From contig NC_030987.1 in assembly GCF_000149955.1 (NCBI RefSeq), positions 214,631 to 278,630 of the forward strand: DNA of 64,000 nucleotides. The letters run 5' to 3'. Position 1 is the first letter of the stretch. Each line of letters opens with the position of its first letter. A model generated the notes under the pieces. The model saw nothing but the letters and a program-made list of their open reading frames with translations, was not told the origin of the DNA and searched no databases. The position numbers and the translations under genes are program-made. The DNA is from Fusarium oxysporum f. sp. lycopersici 4287. Its lineage: Eukaryota > Ascomycota > Sordariomycetes > Hypocreales > Nectriaceae. Shown here piece after piece: positions 55,947 to 64,000 of the stretch.

Positions 55947-56620
55947 TTAAGATTCCCAAGCAGTTGCGCATACAGCTGCTTCGACGCGCTCACCGCTCAG
56001 GTCTAACTGATGAAATGAAAAGTCGTCTATCTCTCCACACAACCCCATACGCTGCGCCATCCTGGCACTATCCTCTTGCAAGTGACGTGCAGCTTTGTCT
56101 TTCCCTAGAGTAGTCCACGTCATACTCATCAAAGACGTTGCCGCCACAGTTGTCAGAGTGTCAACATCTTTTTCTGCATCGTAGATCCGCAAGGCCTCAT
56201 CCGAGAACTTGGTAGGCAGCGTAGTGGCCATTAGCTCATAGTGCGCATAGCTTCGCTATAAGGCGAGCTTAGTGATGACTGTTGAAAAGCGTAGACCTGG
56301 CAGTTCCGAAAACTCACAGTGACCTAGGCAAGAAGAGCGTTGACCAGCATCCGGGAGCAGAAGTTGTTCTCTACATTGACCAGATCATCTAGGAACAGAT
56401 CGGTGTCGAAAAAGGCCCACCAGGGCTGGTTCATGTTCAGATACAAGGAGATAGCTTGCGTGGCAAAATTGATTACTTATCGTGACAGTCGTCCAGTGCG
56501 AAATGTCGATATAGTGAAGGCAAGGGTCAATGGGCATACCATTGTTAACAGCAAAAGAAGCGCTGCAGCTGCCAATCACATCTTGCGGATAGATACTCTT
56601 GTCCAGCATTAGTCTTGACA
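55947..56620 (-). pseudogene. Fungal transcription-factor domain relic
   Basis: The minus strand reads FFDTDLFLDDLVNVENNFCS then RMLVNALLA and a TAG. After a gap comes SYAHYELMATTLPTKFSDEALRIYDAEK and LGKDKAARHLQEDSARMAQRMGL. This is the conserved middle of Zn2Cys6-type regulators, in which the last codon of LVNALLAW is normally Trp, so TGG to TAG fits a RIP mutation. The DNA-binding part is missing, and the C-terminal side ends at the AT-rich block. It is not expressed as a protein of any use. Confidence 0.7.
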
Positions 56621-57088
56621 CATTTTCCTGGAAAAGAGTTGATAGCCCTGTGCTTGAGTGACGCCGACATCAAGTGGCGGAATACCGAGGAGCTGTAAGT
56701 CCAATGATGCTGCTGTAAGGGGAGCTGGGAGCTCTCATTGGCTGCTTTCGCCACGTGTCTTTACCACTCCATAGGATGGCAATGCCTGTTATGAGTGCTC
56801 CGTACCTTATGCTTAAAACGCTCTGGGTAGCTAATTTTATGGTAGTATGATTAAATGGCTAGTGTAATATCAAAGAAACGTTGTGGTTATGCATTGTTAC
56901 TCGGTGCATTTCACTAACATTCGACATCGCGTTTAAATGAGCTCAAGTGTTTGGATTTTAATATTGTACATGGGCTCGACTTCTGCAAGCGCATTCACTA
57001 TTATCTACATATAAAATAAGCCTGACCTTCTAAAGATCAACTTCCTCTATCAACACATCGCGTTCTTTCCAAGCGTATCTCAGATAAC

Positions 57089-58123
57089 TTAGAACTGGCG
57101 AGCGTGGCGACGAGCCTTCTTGGAGCCACCGTTCTTGGATCGGAGCCAGTCAATGAAGGTGTCGAGGGTGAAAGTCTTGGGGAGAGCACCGTCCTCAGTA
57201 TCCTGCTCCTCAGCGACAGGGGCCTCAGTGGAAGGGACCTCGGCGGCCTGTGTAGCAGCAGCAGCGACAGAGGTCACAAGGCTGGTGGGAGTGACAGGAG
57301 TGGGAGCAACGGGGGTAGGGGCAGCAGGAGCAGGAGTCGAGATGGTTCCGTTGGAGGGAGTGTCGGGGACAACGGGCTTGGTGCCAGAAGCAGAACCGTA
57401 CAGAGCAGGTCCAGGGATCTCGTAGGTGGTGGAACCCTTGTAAGGGTCGAAGAGAATACCGGGCTCAGAGTCGGTGTAGAGCTCGGTGGTCAAGGTACCC
57501 TCAGGGTTATCGGTTCCAGAACCAGTGATGTCAATGTTGAAGCACTGAGGGTAGTTCTGAGCACCGTCCTTGGAACCAGCACCGTGGAGAGCGATGATCT
57601 CATGACGGAAGACGTAGCTACCCGCAGCAAGAGTCTCAGGGACAGTGGTAGTCCAGGTGTTGTTGTTCTTGATCAGATCGGCAGCAGCCCAGGTTCCATC
57701 CAGACCAGCAGCATCGATCTTGACCCACTTGAGAGTAGCAGGGTCAGCGGAAGTGCACTTTCCAGCGCACTTGGCAACGTAGGTCAGAACAGGACCGATG
57801 TGAGACTCGGGCCAGGCAGACCACTGGAACTCAACGGTACCACCGGCCTTGACGGAGAGAGAGCTGGTACCGGGAGCAGCCTTCTTGTGGCAGGCAATGT
57901 CGGAGGTGCCATAGTCGGAGGGGGGAACGAAGCCGTTGTCGAGGTTCTCAGCGGACCAAGCAGCAATGGAGGGGATCTCGCCGCCCTGCTGAGCTTTGTA
58001 GTAGGAGCTGAGGTCGTAACCGGGTTGGTAGGTTCCGTCGACCTTGATACCGGTGACAGTGCCGTGGGCGAGGGCGACGGAGGCGAAAGCGCCAGCGAGA
58101 GTAGCAGCAACCTTGAAAGACAT
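57089..58123 (-). CDS. AA9 lytic polysaccharide monooxygenase (GH61)
   Basis: Single exon, 344 residues. A 19-residue signal peptide ends ASVALA and exposes His20 (HGTVTGIKV), the first ligand of the copper histidine brace. His108 (PESHIGP) is the second ligand. His174, Gln189 and Tyr191 (FRHEI and AQNYPQCF) supply the conserved active-site set. Two disulphides are likely. After the catalytic domain (to about residue 235) comes a Pro/Thr/Ala-rich linker and a basic C-terminal tail with FTLDTFIDWLRSKNGG, conserved in related fungal AA9 proteins. It is secreted and cleaves cellulose oxidatively. Codon use is strongly GC-biased, as expected for high expression. Confidence 0.95.
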   Translation of the reverse strand: MSFKVAATLAGAFASVALAHGTVTGIKVDGTYQPGYDLSSYYKAQQGGEIPSIAAWSAENLDNGFVPPSDYGTSDIACHKKAAPGTSSLSVKAGGTVEFQWSAWPESHIGPVLTYVAKCAGKCTSADPATLKWVKIDAAGLDGTWAAADLIKNNNTWTTTVPETLAAGSYVFRHEIIALHGAGSKDGAQNYPQCFNIDITGSGTDNPEGTLTTELYTDSEPGILFDPYKGSTTYEIPGPALYGSASGTKPVVPDTPSNGTISTPAPAAPTPVAPTPVTPTSLVTSVAAAATQAAEVPSTEAPVAEEQDTEDGALPKTFTLDTFIDWLRSKNGGSKKARRHARQF

Positions 58124-58335
58124 GTTGATTTCTTTAAAAAAGGAGAGGATCGGTGAAGATGTTGAGAAAAGTCAGGTAAGAGTTTGAGAAAAGAGTGTAA
58201 TAGACCAGCTTCACACAGTGAAGAGAAAGAATGGAATGGAATGTAGAAAAAGAGTGAATGCACTGCACTTGAGATGAGAAACTAAGCTGAAGAAACGAAA
58301 AACCAGACGACAAGAGTTTCACGTTTATATATGTT
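58124..58335 (-). promoter_or_regulatory. LPMO promoter and pyrimidine-rich 5' leader
   Basis: A TATATAAA box lies about 200 bp upstream of the start on the minus strand (58322-58332). It is followed by a long CT-rich leader ending TCAAC before the ATG. Both are typical of strongly expressed fungal genes. Confidence 0.65.
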
Positions 58336-60584
58336 TCTTCAACACATTTGATCGGATTTAGTGATCAGCAGCGCCGCCAAGAAGCATCTCAATTCACAGT
58401 GGTGGAAAAGCACGTCGTCTCAGCTTCGTGGAGCCGCACGCCTTTTTCGGATAAGGCCCCGACCCCAAGCGCGCGGCAATAGGCCCAAGCTCCAGGGACT
58501 GTTACAGCTTCAGTTGGAATTCAAGGTTCATTGTTTTCTGATTTCGTCTGGACTTGTTGATGGCGTAAGATGCACGTGGAAGGCCTGAGACTGCAATTTA
58601 ATAAAATTTCCGCCTATCGAACTAATTGTTTAAGCTTATATCTGGGTCTCGCGACTTATCGTCGTTGCTGACTGGAGGGTTTTCGCATTGGGCTAGTCAG
58701 GGGGAATGATGCAATCCCTTCTTGTGTAGTTTCGTATATCGGAAAGTGGGAGTTCTTGGGGAGCAGTCTCTTGTGTCGCTTCATATTCTGAGTGCGCGTC
58801 TCTTTGTGGAGTTTTGAGCGCTCGACACTGAACTTCAAAGACTTGAGTAAGTTTGCGATAAGTTTATAATACTTTTTGACTGATTGTTCCTCTAATTTGG
58901 GGCTAAAGTCTTCCGAGGTTAATGCAGTCACTGTTGAAGATCTACGTTTCATTGCCAAGGTTGTTATCAATCTGATCGCCCCTAATTCTTTACGCGGGTT
59001 GAGTCCTTGTACGCGGTTAACGTGCCCCTGTACCCTGTACCTGTCCGCTCACCTGGAACAGTACCTAGCTTGACCTTGCAAGGGCTAGAAAAGAGATTCC
59101 TGCTCCAGTTTGTCACTGGCGACATTCTATTCACCTGCAACGTTGACCCTCGTCTTGACATCTCTTTAGATATTCGAAGGCAGAATAGATATCCTAAATT
59201 AGAAAAGATAATCCGAAGGGTTAGCATAACGGCATACTGATAATTAAGTGTTATTTTAGTGATCCGATTAGGTATAATTATGTTATAGTGTTATTAGTAC
59301 CTAGATTCTGCTTTGTCGGATTTTAATGGATGAGCGGAAAACTGACAGTCTGATTTGCAAATGTAATTTGATTGTGGATCTCAAGATGAGAAAGACGTCG
59401 TGGCCGTGAAAGACTGCATTTTTCCCCCTTAATGCTAAAGGACATATACTTGACAACGGCCAAGTTCCTCTCCACGGTTACTGTATTTATCACGTTTCTC
59501 GTCCCCTGACTAAGCGGCTGCGGCAAAAATAATTTTTCATCCCCGGACCCCTGCATCGGAAGTTTGGAACATGGACTTGACAAACCTCACTCCGAGATAC
59601 GAGCAGATCTAACACTACCAATAGCTCTAATGAATATTACGCGAAGAACGAATATTGCGTAAGGTCTTATCGCGATAGCACAGCTCTATTACGAAGAAAT
59701 ATATCTGCTGGCTAAATACCGCTGAATTGTCTTACATTTGAATAATTACGTCAATGGCATACTCATTGGTACCGGTGTGCCGGCGGATTGTGCGGTAGTT
59801 ATCTTGACCTCTTATCCGTTTTAGCATTGCATAATACGTCAGAGGCTCTAAATATGAGCTCATACCGGTTTTCAATGTTCGGCGCGGAATGTAAGGGAAG
59901 AACATTCCACCAGGTTATCGGCTGTCTTGTGATGTCGAATGCGTGAAGCTTATATCGCCGGCTATTACGCAAGGGAGCAACAGCTACCAATAGAATGTTG
60001 CATAAGAGTCACATAAGTACCATGATTGGTGAGTCGCAAAGCTATTGGATAAGCGGCTGATTTGACCAAACCATTTTGCTAGAGCGCTATACCTGTCAAA
60101 CTCCACATAACAACATCACCAGTCACTTCACATAGCACATGTCTTTAAAAACAAACGCTGGATTTTTTTTATATTATAAGACTTTATTTTTAATTGAGTA
60201 ACATAGTAAGTGTTAAGTATAACATCCGAAGGCCTCTGTTTCTACGGGGATAGACGGATGTCAAATTGATTTCTTCTACCGGGAAGCCCGGAGCTTATGT
60301 TTTAACGTTTTGTGACGTTATTTAAATATAACCTCAAAGCCCAGCTGGCAAAGGATGGGCTCCCGCGGACACCGGGTGGGGTATTATCATGATCGGTCCA
60401 TATATATGTATACCAAAATGTCTCCCATTGCTTTCCATTACGTCCTTTCGCAAGCAACATCCTTGACAGCGAGTAATACATTATTTATTACGACCATTAT
60501 TTCGCATCCTAACTCTACCACGACTTACACTTCATAATTTCGAAACGAGTTGGACCGAAACGAACCCAGAGCTACCTTTTCGAG
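58336..60584. other. Long intergenic region, no gene seen
   Basis: About 2.2 kb with several 60-100 codon open stretches on both strands, none with recognisable domains or good splice continuations. A/T tracts occur near 60160-60215. A TATA-like run lies near 60399-60412, about 180 bp before the RTA1 gene. Confidence 0.45.
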
Positions 60585-61724
60585 ATGCCCAACACTACGG
60601 AAGCGTCGGGACCGCTCACCCAAGAACAGGTGGATGCACTAAGGTCAGGATGTCACAGTTTGATAGAAGGGATCGATACCTCCTATGGCTACGTCCCGAC
60701 CTTGGGTGCTGGAATTGCATTCTGTGCTCTCTTCGGCTTGAGTCTTCTTGGCCACTTTGTCCAGTTCATTAGAAAACGTCAATGGACATCATTTGCTTTT
60801 GCAGTCGGAGCTCTAAGTAAGTCAAACTGACCTTCCAAAATCTCATAAATGATACCAAGAAGATCATGCACGTTACTGACACCTATTAAATTAGCTGAGG
60901 TCATTGGTTGGGCTGGTCGCACGTGGTCAAGCGAATGTCCCTACAACAACAACGCGTTCTTGATGCAGATTACAACTCTCATCATCGCTCCAACCTTCAT
61001 CACGGCAGGACTCTACGTTATTCTCGGCGCTCTCATTAATCGTCTTGGTCGTGAATCGTCTGTGCTTGGACCTAGGATGTACGCAATCGTCTTTTTGACA
61101 TGCGATATTATCGCTCTCATCATACAAGCTGTTGGGGGAGCCATGGCCTCCACTGAGTCAGACAAGATTAACGGTGATACAAAACCGGGAACAAACATCA
61201 TGGTAAGCTCCATGCAGTCCTTTGTTGTTGCATATGGGAAAGGAAGCGCCAGTAACTAATACTGAATGATGTAATAGGTCGCTGGTATTGTCTTTCAGAT
61301 GGCAGCCATGGTGGTTTTTGCTGTCCTAGTCATTGACTTTCTGAGGAGAGTCTTTGTCAAAAAGTCTTACTTGCAGACGAGGAAGAAAGGCCTATCTGAT
61401 GGCAATACTTTGCCTAAGGCTTATACTTGGCTCTTGGCTGCAGTCTTTGTGTCCTTGACCATGATATTCATCCGAAGTATCTACCGAACTGTTGAACTTC
61501 TGCAAGGCTGGAGTGGTTACCTGATTACCCATGAAGGGTACTTTATCGGTTTAGATGGTGCCATCATGGTTGTAGCTATAGCGGTTTTTAATTTCTTCGA
61601 TCCAGTCTATCTGTTATGGGGCCAGGACGATAAACTGGCATCATCTTTCGAACAGAATGAGCTAGGGGGGATGGGAGATGTTAGTATGGAGGGCTGGGAT
61701 GATGCTACTATAGTGACTGACTAG
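60585..61724 (+). CDS. RTA1-like seven-transmembrane protein
   Basis: Three exons (introns 60817-60894 and 61203-61277) give 328 residues. The RTA1 family pattern is clear: GYVPTLGAGIAFCALFGLSL (TM1), VIGWAGR, QITTLIIAPTFITAGLYVIL, then LTCDIIALIIQAVGGAMAS, ending with the conserved FIRSIYRTVELLQGWSGYL and the acidic C-terminal tail. RTA1/RTM1 proteins sit in the plasma membrane and are linked to lipid flipping and resistance to toxic amphipathic compounds. Nearby genes do not indicate a specific role. Confidence 0.92.
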
Positions 61725-62868
61725 AGGGGTGGTAAGCACCTGTAATATAGATTAAGGAAGATAAGGAATTATATAAAGGAAAATTAATAGATATAGATAA
61801 AGGGGAGAAATTTATATAGAGAGTTTAAAGGTTATAATAAATTGTTATATTATTAATAATTCTAGTAAATCGAGATTAACCAATCTATCTAAAGCCACAG
61901 ACTAAGACATACCTATCATAAGCGCATGACCTCGGATCGGCACTGCTATTTGATGCTCACCGACACCGAAACAGATCCAGAGGCGGAGATCAGGTCTTGC
62001 CTAGGTTCCGTGACCCCGAGCCTAAGCAGACTTCATGAACCAATAACAGCTTCCATGATTTGATACCAGGTAGACAAGACCAGGAAGACCCCGTTGCATA
62101 TTGATGGTAGACCAGCTGTGGTTCTGGATCATTGATGAGAACAGGTCTACCAGGTGCCTGTATTATTCGTAGCGACCAAGGCGTCCCAGAGACTCTCATT
62201 TCAGGCACAGGGGACAAGAAGCCTAATGATTTGTTGCTAGAAACTATGAAGAAAGGCTTAACCGGTGATAGAACACGGAGCCGTTTTTCCACGGCCCTAA
62301 TCAATCCATATGTTTCTCGAAGATTCCAGGGATGATAACTGGTTTTTTGAGGTAGATACTGAGCTTGAAACACCCTTTTCAACGTCTTCTAAGGGTTCAT
62401 TCGGAGCGTGGTTAGTTCATATTGTCACAATGGATATAGGCTACCTCCCATATCGATTAGTTATCAGACAAATACTAAGGCAAAGCTGTTCAAGGATTTT
62501 CGTGATGCTTTCGAGGCAGAAAAGGGGCAACAATCCGAGTCTCTAAACCGAGCTGGACATATGTCAGAGTGATTTCATCAAATCCACATCACATCGTTTC
62601 TTCTGAAACTACCCTTTTGGGGAAGCTACGCCATATTCGAGGTGAACGGATACTGAGCTCACTCCTAGTGACCAAACTATGGTCTAGAAACAGACATCGC
62701 GAGTTTACGCCGCGAATCGCAAACTTCAGTAATATGGTCCCCATACACCATCAGGCCTTCAAGCACGATCTAGAAAGTTCGATAGCAGAAGTAGAGAAGG
62801 CACATGACTCTGTGAGGTTACTTGACTCCAATTAAAAGGCTCTCTCGGCAACTGACGGATGCGCATAA
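61725..62868. other. Degraded region before the CorA-like relic
   Basis: AT-rich start, then stretches with short coding-like text in shifting frames (for example NTKAKLFKDFRDAFEAEKGQ near 62466-62525). These may belong to the same broken gene as the relic that follows. No intact gene is supported. Confidence 0.4.
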
Positions 62869-63087
62869 CAGATTAACTTACTCTTTGATCTGCGCCATAA
62901 ACTAGTGAGCATAAAAGAAGCCGAGTTTAAAAGATTTCGAGCCAACGACTCAGCGCGACAGTCCAACAGCATACTCATTTCCTTCATCTCTTGTCGCCTC
63001 GTTATTTCCAGTTTTCCCTATGAATGTGGCAATACCAAGTATCAAGGGTGGTGGCCTTTCCCCATCCTTTGTGAGACTCACATCTAA
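62869..63087 (+). pseudogene. CorA-like membrane-protein C-terminal relic
   Basis: One frame reads INLLFDLRHKLVSIKEAEFK, then RQSNSILISFISCRLVISSF and YQGWWPFPILCETHI. In many fungal CorA-like proteins a helix with EAEF and ARQ is followed by two membrane helices and an aromatic GWW-type segment, which this resembles. The hydrophobic helices are shortened, and no upstream continuation is in frame. The assignment is tentative. Confidence 0.4.
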
Positions 63088-63588
63088 ACGAAGTTAGGAA
63101 CCAATGTTGACTTGATCAAACAGTTGGTGTAACCGCTGTCGTCTCTATTCCAACTGTCATATTGGCATGCAAGATTAATAAAGTATCCGGCTGGGGAACA
63201 AGACGGAACTCCAAAGCCCAACCGATCTGCAGAGACTTTTCAGTGAGGTGGACGACGGTGGAAGTCACTCAAGTCGTTGGAGCCGATTCAGTGGTGCTAT
63301 GAGGAATACAGTCGGACACGGAATTGCTTAAGTAACTCTAGCCTAAAGTACCAATCCTTCATCATGCTCATACGAGATCTTTGACCCCAGTCGTACTCCG
63401 AATGTTGAGAAGCGAAATCACATGATCATACAGTAAACACTTTACTTGGCTTCATGCCCGTAAGTATATTAATCTAAGAAATTATCTAATAGAATGTAAT
63501 AGGTGCAGGTAATAGGTGCATGTACTATGCAGCGTATATATCTCCAAACCGTCATATACTCGTTGCTCCGCATGAGCAGTCAAATTAT

Positions 63589-64000
63589 TTACAGGAAGAA
63601 GGCGACAAAACCAGCCGCAAAGAGAGCAGCTCCGACGCTACCTCCGATACGTCCAGCACCGGCAGTGACCTGGGTGGGAGTGGTAGCGGGAGGAGCAGGG
63701 TAGGTCTCAGCAGGAGTGCTAGGAGCAGGGACAACGGGAGCAGTCTCGGCAGGCTTGCTGGGAGCAGGAGGCTGAGGGTAGCTAGGGTGAGACTCCTTGG
63801 GAGGCTGAGGAGCGGGAGGCTGGGCAGGCTGAGTCTCCTTGGGAGGAGTGACACCGGGCTGGGTCTCCTTGGGGGGTTGAGGAGCAGGAGGTTGAGCGGG
63901 GTGAGTCTCCTTGGGAGGAGTGACGCCAGGCTGAGTCTCCTTGGGGGGAGCGGGGTAATCTCCTAGGGAGGTTGAGGGGCAGGAGGTAGAGCAGGGTGAG
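63589..64000 (-). CDS. Proline-rich GPI-anchored surface protein, N-terminal part beyond the window
   Basis: The visible C-terminus has Pro/Gln/Thr-rich repeats built on PPKETQPGVTPPKETHPAQ and PPAPQPPKE, then a Pro/Ala/Thr linker. It ends in a classic GPI signal, GAGRIGGSVGAALFAAGFVA followed by FFL. The protein would be a cell-wall or membrane-anchored surface protein, of which only the last part is seen. Near 63957-63964 the repeat phase breaks: the codon where KE is expected reads TAG, and the next bases are out of frame. That could be an intron edge, a strain difference or an end-of-sequence error. Confidence 0.7.
   Translation of the reverse strand, partial: SPCSTSCPSTSLGDYPAPPKETQPGVTPPKETHPAQPPAPQPPKETQPGVTPPKETQPAQPPAPQPPKESHPSYPQPPAPSKPAETAPVVPAPSTPAETYPAPPATTPTQVTAGAGRIGGSVGAALFAAGFVAFFL
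63770..64000. repeat. Minisatellite-like Pro-rich coding repeats
   Basis: Units of about 30-39 bp with the core CTCCTTGGGAGG (plus-strand sense) recur seven or more times and continue off the right edge. They encode the PPKE/PPAPQ repeats of the surface protein and may vary in number between strains. Confidence 0.75.

Noticed and set aside
57104..58156. A 350-codon plus-strand open frame covering the whole LPMO gene on the opposite strand
   Set aside because: Its Ser/Gly/Arg-rich text is what strong GC-biased codon use on the other strand produces, and it has no domain. The minus-strand LPMO explains the region.
63770..64000. A possible CRISPR-like array from regularly recurring 30-39 bp units
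   Set aside because: The units are contiguous coding repeats for a Pro-rich protein without unique spacers, and the genome is fungal.

Overview
The window looks like chromosomal DNA of a filamentous ascomycete, probably a Fusarium-like Sordariomycete. That placement is inference from gene structure, not from a marker gene. Most genes carry short introns of about 45-75 bp with GT...AG ends. The protein families are typical of fungi: Zn2Cys6 regulators, PTH11-like and RTA1 membrane proteins, AA9 LPMO, FAS1-GPI proteins. Several broken genes and AT-rich blocks carry the mark of repeat-induced point mutation (RIP). No rRNA, tRNA, CRISPR array or intact transposon was recognised.

Layout. 1-6 kb: a berberine-bridge-type FAD oxidase running off the left edge, divergent from an SDR, then a fused FAD-monooxygenase/acetoacetate-decarboxylase-like (ADC-like) protein. 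6.8-12 kb: an MFS transporter followed by a regulator that combines C2H2 fingers with a Zn2Cys6 cluster. 12-16 kb: three minus-strand metabolic genes (cupin, histidinol-dehydrogenase homologue, SDR). 16.7-23.4 kb: a GPI-type FAS1 protein, a siderophore-type MFS transporter with apparent frameshift damage, and an Aro8-like aminotransferase. 23.9-27 kb: a C2H2 regulator and an HpcH/HpaI aldolase. 28-29.4 kb: a FAD-dependent oxidoreductase pseudogene with 13 in-frame stops and no frameshift.

30.4-39.5 kb is the most striking block. Two GABA-type permeases flank two stand-alone ADC-family genes, with a Zn2Cys6 regulator at one end. The control DNA contains a 44-bp element repeated three times at exact spacing and a 12-bp-arm CCGCG-centred palindrome. 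With the fused gene at 3.5-6 kb, the window has three ADC-type domains. I propose that the 30-39 kb block is a small uptake-and-conversion cluster of unknown substrate.

39.9-46.4 kb is more housekeeping in character: a PTH11-like membrane protein, an EVE-domain protein, an alpha/beta hydrolase and a polyQ protein. 47-56.6 kb is a degraded accessory stretch. It holds an NLR (NACHT) relic, a homeodomain-C2H2 regulator related to the one at 24 kb, an MFS transporter, an extremely AT-rich block, and a truncated fungal transcription-factor relic next to it. 57-64 kb holds an AA9 LPMO, an RTA1-like protein, a CorA-like relic and the C-terminus of a proline-rich GPI-anchored protein cut by the right edge.

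Exon boundaries given here were set by hand from splice consensus and reading frame. They are predictions.
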